Source of the DNA: Thiotrichales bacterium
Lineage (GTDB): Bacteria; Pseudomonadota; Gammaproteobacteria; HK1
DNA length: 64,000 nucleotides
Reading direction: 5' to 3'
NCBI GenBank assembly: GCA_026709935.1
Contig: JAPOSC010000065.1
Span: forward strand, 1 to 64,000
Shown: in pieces, positions 1 to 10,049 of the stretch
Layout of the letters: every line of letters starts with the position of its first letter
Position numbering within the stretch: the stretch's first letter is position 1
Program-made: the position numbers and the translations under genes
The notes under the pieces: model-generated
The model's input: only the letters and a program-made list of their open reading frames with translations
Databases searched by the model: none
Told to the model about the DNA's origin: nothing

Positions 1-2
1 TC

Positions 3-131
3 GGCTGGCGCCTCACGCCGCAAGCCGCCACCGCGCCGGACCTCACGCTCGGCGTCACGGCTACCCATCGGGAGCGCGAGTCGCAGGCGCCGGTGCATGC
101 GATCGGAGTCGAGGCCACCGTGCGCTGGTGA
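3..131 (+). CDS. C-terminal fragment of a possible outer-membrane beta-barrel protein
   Basis: Only the last 42 residues are inside the window; the reading frame is open from the left edge and stops with TGA at 129-131. The fragment alternates polar and hydrophobic residues (for example LTLGVTATHRE and AIGVEATVRW) and ends in a terminal Trp preceded by Arg. An aromatic last residue after an amphipathic strand is the usual C-terminal signature of outer-membrane beta-barrels recognised by the Bam machinery. That reading is inference from a very short piece. The gene could equally be a soluble beta protein, and the upstream sequence is needed to decide. Confidence 0.4.
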   Translation, partial: GWRLTPQAATAPDLTLGVTATHRERESQAPVHAIGVEATVRW

Positions 132-254
132 CAATCCGCCCCACGTTTCGGGCGGACAGCGGCGCATTGCTGCGGACACGCGGGCCGTGCGAGATTCCTG
201 CGTACCGGACTGTTTCGCCCGAGGTCCCGGCACTCGTCCGTAGGGGTCAAGCTC

Positions 255-437
255 ATGAACATCAATCCGGACTGGATCACACTCGCCGGCATCGCGGCAA
301 TACTCGGGTTTCTGTGGAGTTTGCATCGTGACATGCGAAGCCTGTCCGATCGTGTGTCGCGGCTCGCAGGCACGGTCGAGTTGCTCGCGAAGGTGTTGCT
401 TGACCGCGAGGTACGCTCTCCGATCGCGCGGGGATAG
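255..437 (+). CDS. small single-span membrane protein with a coiled-coil tail, unknown function
   Basis: This 60-residue protein begins MNINPDWITLAGIAAILGF. It has one hydrophobic segment (about residues 8-22) followed by a basic, heptad-like amphipathic stretch (about residues 24-48, with RDMRSLSDRVSRLAG), so it looks like an N-terminally anchored short coiled coil. A weak purine stretch (AGGGG) lies about 8 bases before the ATG. Small proteins of this layout are common hypothetical entries in bacterial genomes. I know of no assigned function, and nothing in the neighbourhood suggests one. It is convergent with the metallopeptidase gene that follows directly. Confidence 0.55.
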   Translation: MNINPDWITLAGIAAILGFLWSLHRDMRSLSDRVSRLAGTVELLAKVLLDREVRSPIARG

Positions 438-1952
438 TCAGCCCGCCAGCGCCTCACCCTTGGCGCGTTTGACCTGCGGCCGATTGATCCGATCCAGGGG
501 GTAGATGGGGCGGCGCACGCGCTGGTAACGCAGCACGTCGTTGTTCGAGGTGGTGACTCCGGTGCCGTCCAGGGTGAGGGTGAGTTTCGGCAGGTCGCCG
601 AAGCCGGCGCGGTAGTGGATGCGGGACTTGAGCAGGATGTAGCGGTGGTGTTGCGGCTGGATCCCCATGGACGTGAACACCCCGAGGTCCCACGGCTCGT
701 GGTGGCGGGAGACGATCACGATCTGCATGGTGCCGGTGTCGAGTACCGCGCTCGGACCCATGTCGACCCGCATGCCGGTGTACATCGGGCCGCGCACGAT
801 CCAGCGTCCGTCGGTGAGGACCCGGACGGTGCCGGAGACCCGGAGCGGCCGGCCCGCCTCGCCGATGCTCGGCATGTCGGTGCGGCCCCCGAGATCGAGT
901 TCGATTCGGGCCCCCACTCCGGCCTCGCGCATCTTCGCCACCGCTTCCGGGTCCCAGACTGCACCGACGATCACGTCTTCGAGCCCGGCGCGCATCACCG
1001 CCCCGATGGCGGTCATGACGTCCTGGGTGGCGCCCGAGCCGCAGTTGTCCGCATGGTCGAGGAGGATGACCGGGCCACCCTCGAACGCGCACGCTTCGGC
1101 CAGCGCCTCTTCGATGGGCCGATGGCGGTAGACGAATGCCTCGCGATCGGCCCAGATGCGGTCGAGCAGCCGGTCACGGACTGTGTCGGCGAGGTCGCGG
1201 TCGCCGTTGGTGACCACCACCGCGGAGTTCCCGGCATCGGGGATGTCGGCGAGGGCGAAGCCGCCGAAGATGGTGGCGGCGAGCACCCCTTCCCGGGCCT
1301 CCGCGGCGCGGCACAGGGCGATGAGGGATCGCATCGGCTCATCGTCGGTGCCCTGGCACAGCGTCTGCGACAGCAGATCGACCCGACCCCATGACATTAC
1401 CGGGTTCACTCTCCCGTCCACGGCGTCGAGCACCACCCGGCCGACCTGCTCCGCCACCTCGAACATGTCCACATGGGGATAGGTCTTGTAGCCGATGAGG
1501 GCGGTGCAGTGCTCGACCATCGCGGCGGTGAGGTTGCAGTGAAGATCGCAGGTGACCGCGACGGGCAGGTCGGGGGCGATGGCGCGCACCCGCCGTAGCA
1601 GCTCGCCTTCCCCGTCGAGCACGTGTTCGGCCACCATCGCGCCGTGGAGATCGAGCAGGGCCGCATCGCAGCCGGCGGCCACCGCGTCGCAGACGAGTCC
1701 CGCCATCCGCTCGTAGGCGTCCTCCCGCACCGGCCCGGAGGGCATCGCCTCCGCCGCGAGCGGGGTGACGATCTCTGCCCCCCGTTCGCGGGCGAGCGCC
1801 ATGTAGGCGGCGATGGGCATACGCGTCGCTCCGAATATGCGCTGCACCGCCTCGCCGGTGTGCGCCCCCCACGCCTCGAAGCGCGCCCAGTCGGTGGCGA
1901 TGGGCGAAAACGTGTTTGTCTCGTGCTTCATCATCGCGATCACGATGCGCAT
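438..1952 (-). CDS. M81 family metallopeptidase (MlrC-like)
   Basis: The product (504 aa from the chosen start) opens MRIVIAMMKHETNTFSP, the hallmark start of the MlrC/M81 family, named after the last hydrolase of microcystin degradation. Other family blocks are LLDLHGAMVAEH and CDLHCNLTAA in the middle, whose Asp and His residues are likely zinc ligands, and LLDHADNCGSGA further on. The length matches the family (about 490-510 aa). The frame is open upstream to 2072, but the ATG at 1952 has a GGGAG Shine-Dalgarno about 9 bases upstream and starts exactly where family homology begins, so I chose it. Most members are in bacteria that never meet microcystin and probably hydrolyse other amides or peptides; the true substrate is unknown. 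No transporter or regulator for it is visible nearby. Confidence 0.85.
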   Translation of the reverse strand: MRIVIAMMKHETNTFSPIATDWARFEAWGAHTGEAVQRIFGATRMPIAAYMALARERGAEIVTPLAAEAMPSGPVREDAYERMAGLVCDAVAAGCDAALLDLHGAMVAEHVLDGEGELLRRVRAIAPDLPVAVTCDLHCNLTAAMVEHCTALIGYKTYPHVDMFEVAEQVGRVVLDAVDGRVNPVMSWGRVDLLSQTLCQGTDDEPMRSLIALCRAAEAREGVLAATIFGGFALADIPDAGNSAVVVTNGDRDLADTVRDRLLDRIWADREAFVYRHRPIEEALAEACAFEGGPVILLDHADNCGSGATQDVMTAIGAVMRAGLEDVIVGAVWDPEAVAKMREAGVGARIELDLGGRTDMPSIGEAGRPLRVSGTVRVLTDGRWIVRGPMYTGMRVDMGPSAVLDTGTMQIVIVSRHHEPWDLGVFTSMGIQPQHHRYILLKSRIHYRAGFGDLPKLTLTLDGTGVTTSNNDVLRYQRVRRPIYPLDRINRPQVKRAKGEALAG

Positions 1953-2063
1953 CACCGGCTTCTCCCGTTCGAAATCCGGCCCTGAACCGACGGCCCGAGC
2001 GCAGCCATTGCCTCGGGCAATGATGCCATCGATATGGCTCGGGAGAGTGCGTACGTGTGCGGT

Positions 2064-2094
2064 TCTCGTCATCCCGCGGGCCGGTGTCTACAAT
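2064..2094 (+). promoter_or_regulatory. candidate sigma70-type promoter for the lysW operon
   Basis: A TACAAT -10-like hexamer at 2089-2094 is preceded, with a 17-base spacer, by TCGTCA (2066-2071), which matches four of six positions of the -35 consensus. It points toward lysW, leaving a leader of about 130 bases that contains the 13-bp tandem repeats. This is a match by eye only. Confidence 0.35.
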
Positions 2095-2141
2095 GCGCGC
2101 GCCCTCGGAGAGGCTTGATGGAGGCGGGTCGGCGCTGTCGG

Positions 2142-2180
2142 TCGACTCTTGGGATCGACTCTTGGGATCGACTCTCGGGG
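2142..2180 (+). repeat. three tandem copies of a 13-bp unit in the lysW leader
   Basis: The unit TCGACTCTTGGGA occurs at 2142-2154 and 2155-2167, and with two changes at 2168-2180. The array ends 46 bases before the lysW start codon, so it lies in the probable 5' untranslated region. It may be simple slippage expansion; no protein-binding or RNA role can be shown from sequence. Confidence 0.7.
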
Positions 2181-2226
2181 TGGGCTGGGGGTAGTGGTGA
2201 TTCCAAGGTGCGGAAGGAGGAAGCAG

Positions 2227-2391
2227 ATGGCGGAGTGCCCGGTGTGCGGAGCGGAGATCGAGCTGACGGCGGATGTGGTGGTGGGAGAACTCCTGGAGTG
2301 CCCCGACTGCGGCAGCGAGCTCGAGGTTCTGGAGGTGGACCCGCCGGAGCTTGGTGAGGCCCCCGAGACCGAGGAGGACTGGGGTCAGTGA
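2227..2391 (+). CDS. lysW: LysW-type amino-group carrier protein with C-terminal Gln
   Basis: LysW is a tiny acidic zinc protein that carries glutamate or 2-aminoadipate as an isopeptide on its C-terminal glutamate during arginine/ornithine or lysine synthesis. This product is 54 residues, the length of the Thermus protein. It has two zinc-knuckle pairs (C4/C7 and C25/C28), an acidic body, and ends EEDWGQ. The usual ending is EDWGE, with the last Glu as the attachment residue; here the last codon is CAG (Gln) followed by TGA. The start is well supported by AAGGAGG six bases upstream. The stop overlaps the next gene (GTGA), which indicates translational coupling to the ligase. Because dapB is also in this window, lysine is probably made by the diaminopimelate route, so this carrier more likely serves arginine or a special product. 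Confidence 0.92.
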   Translation: MAECPVCGAEIELTADVVVGELLECPDCGSELEVLEVDPPELGEAPETEEDWGQ

Positions 2392-3224
2392 GGGTCGGAT
2401 TCCTCCATTCCCTGATCCGCAAGGAGGAGAAGCTCCTGCTTGACGCGCTGGCGAAGCGCAGCGAGGTCGAGGTCGTCATGCTCGACGACCGCAAGATGGT
2501 CTTCGACCTGGGGAGCGGCCCCGAGGTCGATGTGGTGCTGGAACGCTGCATCAACCACTCCCGGGCGCTGCACGGGCTGCGGTTGCTGGAGAACCGGAGG
2601 ATCCGGTGCGTGAACAGCTACGAGGTCGCGAACGTCTGCGGCGACAAGCTGCTCACCTCGCTCGCGCTGGAGGAGGCGGGCGTTCCGCAGCCGGAGGTGC
2701 GAATCGCGTTCACCGAGGCGTCCGCGCTGGTAGCGCTCGACGACATCGGTTATCCCGCGGTGCTGAAGCCCGCCGTCGGCTCCTGGGGCCGGCTGCTCTC
2801 GAAGGTCAACGACCGCGACGCGGCGGAGTCGATCCTGGAGCACAAGACCATCCTCGGCAGCTATCACCACTCCATCTTCTACATTCAGGAGTACGTCGAG
2901 AAGCACGGGCGCGACATTCGCAGCTTCGTGATCGGCGACGAGTGCATCGCCGCCATCTACCGGGACTCCGCGCACTGGATCACGAACACCGCGCGTGGCG
3001 CCCGGGCGTCGAACTGCCCGGTGACCCCAGAGGTGGCATCGATCTCGCTCGCCGCGGCCCGGGCGGTGGGCGGAGGGATCCTCGCTGTCGATCTCTTCGA
3101 GACGCGGCGCGGCCTCCTGGTGAACGAGGTCAACTACACCATGGAGTTCAGGAACAGCATCGACACCACCGGCGTCGACATCCCGGGCCGGATGGTGGCG
3201 CATCTGGTGGAGAGCGGGCCGTGA
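2388..3224 (+). CDS. lysX: ATP-grasp ligase LysX/ArgX, loads an amino acid on LysW
   Basis: The 278-residue product is an ATP-grasp ligase of the LysX/ArgX group (RimK-like). It opens [18 protein letters not shown], typical of the family. It has the substrate-carrying region around [10 protein letters not shown], an ATP-grasp core ([34 protein letters not shown]), and a C-terminal block [15 protein letters not shown] followed by DTTGVDIPG that contains the metal-binding Glu and Asn. It would ligate the alpha-amino group of Glu or 2-aminoadipate to the carboxylate of the carrier's last residue at the cost of ATP. The GTG start overlaps the lysW stop by four bases. Which amino acid it uses cannot be read safely here; the C-terminal block resembles what I remember of aminoadipate-type LysX, but I cannot align it. 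Confidence 0.88.
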   Translation: MRVGFLHSLIRKEEKLLLDALAKRSEVEVVMLDDRKMVFDLGSGPEVDVVLERCINHSRALHGLRLLENRRIRCVNSYEVANVCGDKLLTSLALEEAGVPQPEVRIAFTEASALVALDDIGYPAVLKPAVGSWGRLLSKVNDRDAAESILEHKTILGSYHHSIFYIQEYVEKHGRDIRSFVIGDECIAAIYRDSAHWITNTARGARASNCPVTPEVASISLAAARAVGGGILAVDLFETRRGLLVNEVNYTMEFRNSIDTTGVDIPGRMVAHLVESGP

Positions 3225-3333
3225 TCAGGGGAGTGCGATCTCGGCGAGATTCCGAGCTCCGGAGGAGCGTCCATTCCGGGCGATTTCGAGCGCATGCTCC
3301 GGCCCGGCGGGAATGGCTGATGGAGCCCGGGTC

Positions 3334-4359
3334 GTGATCCGCGCCTCGATCGTCGGCGCGTCCGGGTACACCGGCGGCGAGCTGCTGCGCCTTCTCCGGT
3401 TCCACCCGAGCGTCGAGGTGCGCCAGGCGACGTCGGAGCGGCTCGCCGGGAAGTTCGTGCACAACGCGCACCCGAATCTGCGCGGATCCACGCGGCTCAA
3501 GTTCTCCTCCGCGGCCGAACTCGAACCCTGCGACGTGCTGTTCCTGTGCCTGCCGCACGGGCAGTCGATGACCCGCATCGACGAATTCCGCGCGCTTGCG
3601 CCCCGGATTGTCGACCTGAGCGCCGACTTCCGGCTGCGGGACCCGACCGGTTACGGGCGCTGGTACGGCCGCGAGCACCCGCGCCCCGACCTGCTCCGCG
3701 AATTCGTCTACGGAGTGCCGGAGCTGCACCGCGACGCGCTCGTCGGTGCCGACCTCGTCGCCTGCGCCGGCTGCAACGCGACTGCCACGATTCTCGCGCT
3801 CCGCCCCTTCTTCCGCCGCGGACTCGCCGGGAATGCGGTGGTGGAGGTGAAGGCCGGATCGAGCGAAGGCGGCAACGCATCGAGCGACGCGAGCCATCAC
3901 CCCGAGCGCAGCGGCGCGGTACGCTCCTACAAGCCGACGGGGCACCGCCACGTGGCGGAGATGCTTCAGGAGCTCGGCGCCGGCGAGGTCCACTTCTCGG
4001 CCACCTCGATCGAGATGGTGCGCGGGATCCTCGCCACCGGCCATGTATTCCTTGACCGTGACCTCTCGGAGAAGGACGTGTGGAAGATCCTGCGCGAGGA
4101 CTACGCGGCCGAGCCCTTCGTGCGCATCGTGAAGGAGCGCAGCGGCATCCATCGCTATCCCGAGCCGAAACTCGTCGCGGGGACCAACTACTGCGACATC
4201 GGCTTCGAACGCGACCCGGCTTCGAACCGACTGGTGGTCATCAGCGCCATCGACAACCTGATGAAGGGTGCGGCCGGCCAGGCGGTGCAGGCGTTCAACA
4301 TCATGCACGGGCTCGACGAGACGACGGGGCTCGAGTTTCCCGGGCTGCATCCGATCTGA
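3334..4359 (+). CDS. argC: N-acyl-gamma-glutamyl-phosphate reductase (ArgC/LysY family)
   Basis: This is an NADPH-dependent reductase that turns an acyl phosphate (N-acetyl- or LysW-gamma-glutamyl phosphate, or the aminoadipyl analogue) into the semialdehyde. The Rossmann motif GASGYTGGE lies near the N-terminus, the catalytic Cys in CAGCNAT is near residue 147, and the conserved KAGSSEGG, HRHVAEM and NLMKGAAGQA blocks follow. The length (341 aa) is normal. I chose the GTG at 3334, which has GGAG eight bases upstream and gives the usual MIRASIVGASGYTGG start; an in-frame ATG at 3313 has no well-placed Shine-Dalgarno. It lies 109 bases after the ligase gene. The partner kinase (ArgB/LysZ) is not in the window. 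It may work in the ordinary acetylated arginine route or on the carrier-bound substrate. Confidence 0.88.
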   Translation: MIRASIVGASGYTGGELLRLLRFHPSVEVRQATSERLAGKFVHNAHPNLRGSTRLKFSSAAELEPCDVLFLCLPHGQSMTRIDEFRALAPRIVDLSADFRLRDPTGYGRWYGREHPRPDLLREFVYGVPELHRDALVGADLVACAGCNATATILALRPFFRRGLAGNAVVEVKAGSSEGGNASSDASHHPERSGAVRSYKPTGHRHVAEMLQELGAGEVHFSATSIEMVRGILATGHVFLDRDLSEKDVWKILREDYAAEPFVRIVKERSGIHRYPEPKLVAGTNYCDIGFERDPASNRLVVISAIDNLMKGAAGQAVQAFNIMHGLDETTGLEFPGLHPI

Positions 4360-4416
4360 CGGCCGATTCGGGTTCCCGGCCGCCCCCGTCACCGCCCCTG
4401 TCACCGCCCCGCCCCC

Positions 4417-5070
4417 ATGTGCCGGCTGCTCTGCGTTCATTCTCCCCGCCCGTTCCTGATCGAGCCGCATCTCGAGGTATTTGCGACCATCGCGCGCGAC
4501 AGCCGCGAGTACCAGGGCCACGGTTGGGGGTGCGCATGGCTTGAGGATGGCGAATGGCGGCGGTACCACGACATCCGCCCGGTGTGGGAGGACCGGCACG
4601 ACCGTTTCGGCGAGACGACGCTGCTGCTCGCCCATGCCCGGAGCGCCTTTCGCGACGAAGGCATCCAGGTCGAGAACAACATGCCGTTCGGCGACGGACG
4701 GCACGTCTTCATCTTCAACGGCGAGCTGCGCGGGGTACGCATCCGCGAACAGGGCAGGATCGGGGCCGAGAAGATCTTCAATTACATCAAGCGCTTCGAC
4801 CGCGGCGACATGCACGAAGCGCTGGAACGCGGGCTCGCGGTCATCGAGAAGCGTACCCGTCACGTTCGGGCCATGAACGTGATCATGGCGAGCCCGGAGC
4901 GGGTCCACGTTTCCTGTCGTTTCGCCGAGGATCCGGATTACTTCCAGCTACGAGCACGCGACGACGGTGATACGCGCATCGTCTGTTCGGATCCGTACCC
5001 GGGCACCGAGGAGTGGGCGCGCATCGACAACGGAGCGGTGTTGACTCGCGAACTTGCGGGCGAAAGGTGA
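4417..5070 (+). CDS. stand-alone class II glutamine amidotransferase-fold protein (Ntn amidase)
   Basis: The product (217 aa) is a class II glutaminase domain without a synthetase domain. It starts MCRLL, so processing by methionine aminopeptidase would expose Cys2 as the N-terminal nucleophile. Supporting residues are HARS (73-76, the Arg that clamps the glutamine carboxylate), the NNMPF block (87-91, equivalent to the N-x-P motif) and FNGEL (100-104, the oxyanion NG motif). Single-domain relatives such as EgtC hydrolyse gamma-glutamyl amide bonds instead of passing ammonia on. The start is fixed by Cys2, although no Shine-Dalgarno is visible upstream, where a short GTCACCGCCCC sequence is repeated. 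It follows argC by 57 bases on the same strand. Its place in the carrier-protein cassette suggests action on the carrier or its cargo, which is inference. Confidence 0.82.
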   Translation: MCRLLCVHSPRPFLIEPHLEVFATIARDSREYQGHGWGCAWLEDGEWRRYHDIRPVWEDRHDRFGETTLLLAHARSAFRDEGIQVENNMPFGDGRHVFIFNGELRGVRIREQGRIGAEKIFNYIKRFDRGDMHEALERGLAVIEKRTRHVRAMNVIMASPERVHVSCRFAEDPDYFQLRARDDGDTRIVCSDPYPGTEEWARIDNGAVLTRELAGER

Positions 5071-5242
5071 TTCGTGCCCTCGTCAGCCCCACGGTTGCGG
5101 TGCGCTACGGAAGTCGTGTAGACATCCGCTCGCCGCATGCGGCGGGCCGGAATGCAGACCCCGGTCGCCGGATGGGGAGCAATGCGCACCGGTGACGGCA
5201 CCGCGCACGAATCCCGACCCGAATCCCACTCGACCCGACTCC

Positions 5243-6252
5243 ATGAAGATTCTCGTCACCGGCGCGGCCGGCTTCATCGGCGCCGCCCTTGCGCTCCGGC
5301 TGCTCGAACGGGGCGACGAGGTCGTGGGCGTCGACAACCTGGACCCGTACTACGACGTGGCGCTGAAGCAGGCGCGGCTCGATCGAGTGAAGGCGTTCGC
5401 AGGGTTTCGCGACGTGCGCGCCGACATTTCGGACCGGGCGGCGATGGCGGCGCTCTTCGATCGGGAGCGACCCGACTCGGTGGTGAATCTGGCCGCGCAG
5501 GCCGGCGTCCGGTACTCGCTCGAAAACCCGCACGCCTACGTCAACGCCAACCTCCTGGGGTTCCTCAACATCCTCGAAGGGTGCCGCCACCACCGCGTCG
5601 GACATCTGGTCTACGCGTCTTCGAGTTCCGTCTACGGTGCCAACCGCACCCTGCCGTTCTCGGTGCGACACAATGTCGACCATCCGTTGTCGCTCTACGG
5701 CGCCACCAAGAAGGCCAACGAGCTGATGGCCCACAGCTACAGCCACCTCTACGGGCTTCCAGCCACCGGGCTGCGGTTCTTCACCGTCTACGGACCCTGG
5801 GGCCGGCCGGACATGGCGCTGTTCCTGTTCACTCGCAACATTCTCGAAGGCCGTCCCATCGACGTGTTCAACCGGGGTCGTCACCGCCGGGACTTCACCT
5901 ACATCGACGACATCGTCGAAGGCGTGGTGCGCGTCCTCGACCGACCCGCGTCCGCCAACGAGCACTGGCGGGCGGAGTCGCCCGATCCGGCCACCAGCGC
6001 CGCCCCGCACCGGGTCTACAACATCGGCAACAGTCGCTGGGTGCAACTCGAACGCTACATCGAGGTGCTTGAGGAGTGCCTGGGACGCAAGGCGAAGAAG
6101 CACATCCTGCCCCTGCAACCCGGTGACGTGCCCGACACCTGGGCGGACGTCGACGATCTGGAACATGAGTTCCACTACCGGCCGAGCACTCCGGTCGAGG
6201 TCGGGATCCGACGGTTCGTCGATTGGTACCGGTCGTTCTACGGGGTGCGGTG

Positions 6253-6253
<1 letters not shown>
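5243..6253 (+). CDS. UDP-glucuronate 4-epimerase-like NAD-dependent epimerase
   Basis: This 336-residue extended short-chain dehydrogenase/reductase starts [17 protein letters not shown] (NAD-binding GxxGxxG). It has the YG-type catalytic motif in [12 protein letters not shown] (Tyr and Lys of the active site), the preceding Ser in YASSSSVYG, and the family blocks [14 protein letters not shown] and [10 protein letters not shown]. The [17 protein letters not shown] segment is characteristic of UDP-glucuronate 4-epimerases, which make UDP-galacturonate for envelope polysaccharides. The frame is open further upstream, but homology starts at 5243. The next gene's ATG overlaps its TGA by one base, so the two are coupled. 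No Shine-Dalgarno is obvious; the upstream sequence is a C-rich CGACCC-like repeat. Confidence 0.88.
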
Positions 6254-7539
<1,286 letters not shown>

Positions 7540-7690
7540 CTTTGGAGGGAGGCATGCGGCCCATGCGCGACATGCGAACGCCGATCGGGCACCCGACCGA
7601 TCGTGGTCGGGGATGGAGCGGGCACGGGGGAGGTCGGCCCCCGATAGCCGGCGCAGGGGGCGCACTGGTGTCAGGGGGAGAGATGACGTG

Positions 7691-8998
7691 ATGAACGTGG
7701 CGATGATCGGCGCCGGGTACGTCGGCCTGGTGTCGGCGGCGTGCTTCTCCGAGTTCGGCGCTTCCGTGACCTGCGTCGATGTCGACGCGGCGAAGATCGA
7801 CCGTCTCAACCGAGGCCGGATGCCCATCTACGAGCCGGGCCTGGAGGCACTGGTCGGGCGCAACGCCGCGCAGGGGCGGCTGCGGTTCACCACGGAATTC
7901 GCCGACGCCGTCGGCGATGCGGAGCTGATCTTCATCGCGGTGGGGACACCGTCGCGCCGCGGAGATGGGTACGCCGATCTGACCTTCGTGTACGACGCGG
8001 TGCGGAGGATCGCCCCGCTGCTGCGCGGCTACAGCGTGGTCGTGGACAAGTCCACGGTCCCCGTCGGCACCGCGCGACAGGTTCGGCGAATCATTGCGGA
8101 AGTGAATCCCGGCGCGGACTTCGACGTCGCGTCGAACCCGGAATTCCTGCGCGAGGGCGCGGCAATCAGCGATTTCATGCGCCCCGATCGTGTCGTCATC
8201 GGCGTGCGGAGCGACCGGGCCGAGGCGAAGCTGCGGGCGCTGTATCGGCCGCTGAACCTCGTGGAAGTCCCGATCGTGGTCACGAACCCGGAGACCGCCG
8301 AGCTCATCAAGTACGCCGCCAACGCCTTTCTCGCGACGAAGATCAGCTTCATCAACGAGATGGCGGCCCTGTGCGAAGCGGTCGGTGCCGACGTGCACGC
8401 GGTGGCCCGGGGCATCGGGCTCGACGGGCGGATCGGCCGCAAGTTCCTGCACCCGGGGCCCGGATACGGGGGATCCTGCTTCCCGAAAGATACGCTGGCC
8501 CTCGTGCGTACCGCGCAGGAACACGGAACGCCGAGCCGGATCGTGGAATCCGTGGTCGAAGTCAACGCGGCGCAGCGCCGCCGCATGATCGCCAAGATCC
8601 GCCGCGCGCTCGGCGGAAGCGAGGCAGGGAGGGTGATCGCGGTGCTCGGGCTCACCTACAAGCCGGAAACCGACGACGTGCGCGAATCCCCCGCGCTCGC
8701 GATCCTCCCGCCCCTCGTCGAAAACGGTGCCCGGATCCGGGCGACAGATCCGCACGGCATCGCCGAGGCGCGCGGACACCTTCCCGACGCCGTCGAGTAC
8801 GTCGACGACGTGTACGAGACGCTCGAAGGCGCCGATGCCGTGGTGCTCCTCACGGAGTGGAACGCATACCGGGGGCTCGACCTGAAGGAGGTGAAGCGGC
8901 GGATGCGAGGCAACGTATTCATCGACCTGCGCAATGTCTATGAGCCGGATTCGATGCGTTCGCTGGGGTTCGAGTACACATGCGTGGGAAGAGGGTGA
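7691..8998 (+). CDS. ugd: UDP-glucose 6-dehydrogenase
   Basis: The 435-residue product begins [19 protein letters not shown] and contains the family blocks [39 protein letters not shown] and the catalytic-cysteine motif [11 protein letters not shown]. It converts UDP-glucose to UDP-glucuronate, the substrate of the epimerase upstream in the same cluster. The ATG at 7691 is preceded by a strong GGGGGAGAG Shine-Dalgarno; the frame is open upstream but lacks homology there. A 151-bp gap separates it from the previous dehydrogenase, and galU follows on the same strand. The second dehydrogenase next door belongs to a different subgroup, so this is not a simple duplication. Confidence 0.93.
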   Translation: MNVAMIGAGYVGLVSAACFSEFGASVTCVDVDAAKIDRLNRGRMPIYEPGLEALVGRNAAQGRLRFTTEFADAVGDAELIFIAVGTPSRRGDGYADLTFVYDAVRRIAPLLRGYSVVVDKSTVPVGTARQVRRIIAEVNPGADFDVASNPEFLREGAAISDFMRPDRVVIGVRSDRAEAKLRALYRPLNLVEVPIVVTNPETAELIKYAANAFLATKISFINEMAALCEAVGADVHAVARGIGLDGRIGRKFLHPGPGYGGSCFPKDTLALVRTAQEHGTPSRIVESVVEVNAAQRRRMIAKIRRALGGSEAGRVIAVLGLTYKPETDDVRESPALAILPPLVENGARIRATDPHGIAEARGHLPDAVEYVDDVYETLEGADAVVLLTEWNAYRGLDLKEVKRRMRGNVFIDLRNVYEPDSMRSLGFEYTCVGRG

Positions 8999-9116
8999 TG
9001 CGAAGGATGCAATGAATCAGTGGTGCTCCGGCCGTGGCGCGTCGCTACCGCGGGACGCTCCGAACTCGGGCGAGGTCGGCCGCGGGACACATGATTTCGG
9101 TCGGGGAGGGGCGAAG

Positions 9117-9983
9117 GTGACGAATCGAATTCGAAAGGCGGTCTTTCCGGTGGCGGGGCTGGGCACCCGGTTCCTGCCGGCAACCAAGGCGCTCGCGAAG
9201 GAGATGCTCCCCATCATCGACAAGCCGCTCATCCAGTACGCGGCGGAGGAGGCGGTGGCGGCCGGAATCGATCATCTCGTGTTCGTCACCGGGCACACGA
9301 AGAAGTCGATCGAGGATCACTTCGACCGTTCGACGGAGCTGGAGGCGACGCTCGAAGCGAAGGGCAGGACGGAGCTGCTTGCCCGGGTGCGCACCGTTCT
9401 CCCGGCCCACGTGACGTGCATGTACATCCGTCAGCCGGCGCCGCTCGGGCTTGGTCACGCGGTGCTGTGCGCGCGCCCGGCCGTCGGCGAAGAACCCTTC
9501 GCGATCCTGCTTCCCGACGATCTCATCGACTACGACGGCCCCGGTTGTACGGAGCAGATGGTGCGGCGCTTCGAGGCCGACGGCCATGGCCTCGTGGCGG
9601 TGCAGTCCGTGCCGCGGGAGGAGACGGGGAGATACGGCATCGTGCGCCTGGCCGCCCCGGATGCGTCGGGAGGACCGATCGAGACCATCGTGGAGAAGCC
9701 GGCACCGGAGCGGGCACCTTCGACGCTGGGCGTGGTGGGGCGCTACGTGATGCCGCCGGAGATCTTCGAGGCGCTCGAGCGCATCCGTCCGGGGTCGGGC
9801 GGAGAGATCCAGCTCACCGATGCGGTGGCGGCACTGCTGCCACGGCAGACAATCACCGCATTTCCGTTCGAGGGCACCCGATTCGACTGTGGTTCGAAGG
9901 AGGGCTTCCTGGCTGCGAACGTCTCGCTGGCATTGAAGGATCCCGAGCTTCGCCCGGTGGTGCAGAGAATTTTGAGTTCATGA
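9117..9983 (+). CDS. galU: UTP-glucose-1-phosphate uridylyltransferase
   Basis: The 288-residue product makes UDP-glucose from UTP and glucose 1-phosphate, feeding the dehydrogenase encoded just upstream. Motifs: the nucleotide-binding start [19 protein letters not shown] with KEMLPI, the DDLIDY metal region, and the VEKP block near residue 190. The GTG at 9117 is chosen because a GGGGAGGGG Shine-Dalgarno lies just upstream and the product then begins at the usual place; an open frame extends back to 8934 without family similarity. It is the last gene of the nucleotide-sugar block. An AT-rich inverted repeat that starts at its stop codon may be its terminator. Confidence 0.93.
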   Translation: MTNRIRKAVFPVAGLGTRFLPATKALAKEMLPIIDKPLIQYAAEEAVAAGIDHLVFVTGHTKKSIEDHFDRSTELEATLEAKGRTELLARVRTVLPAHVTCMYIRQPAPLGLGHAVLCARPAVGEEPFAILLPDDLIDYDGPGCTEQMVRRFEADGHGLVAVQSVPREETGRYGIVRLAAPDASGGPIETIVEKPAPERAPSTLGVVGRYVMPPEIFEALERIRPGSGGEIQLTDAVAALLPRQTITAFPFEGTRFDCGSKEGFLAANVSLALKDPELRPVVQRILSS

Positions 9984-10045
9984 GATTTTATTTATTCCAA
10001 TAGATTAGAGTGAAAATCTCATGTTTTATATTTAATACATAACAT
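9979..10045. repeat. AT-rich islet with an 11-bp perfect inverted repeat
   Basis: CATGAGATTTT (9979-9989) and its exact complement AAAATCTCATG (10013-10023) enclose a 23-base loop. A further AT-only stretch follows to about 10045. The islet lies between galU (+) and the methyltransferase gene (-), whose stops face each other, so a bidirectional transcription terminator is a reasonable guess, although the hairpin itself is AT-rich rather than GC-rich. Its composition is very unlike the surrounding DNA. Confidence 0.6.
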
Positions 10046-10049
10046 GAAG

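Noticed and set aside
128-331. 67-codon open frame overlapping the start of the small membrane protein gene
   Set aside because: It has no Shine-Dalgarno and a random-looking translation, and overlaps a better candidate in another frame.
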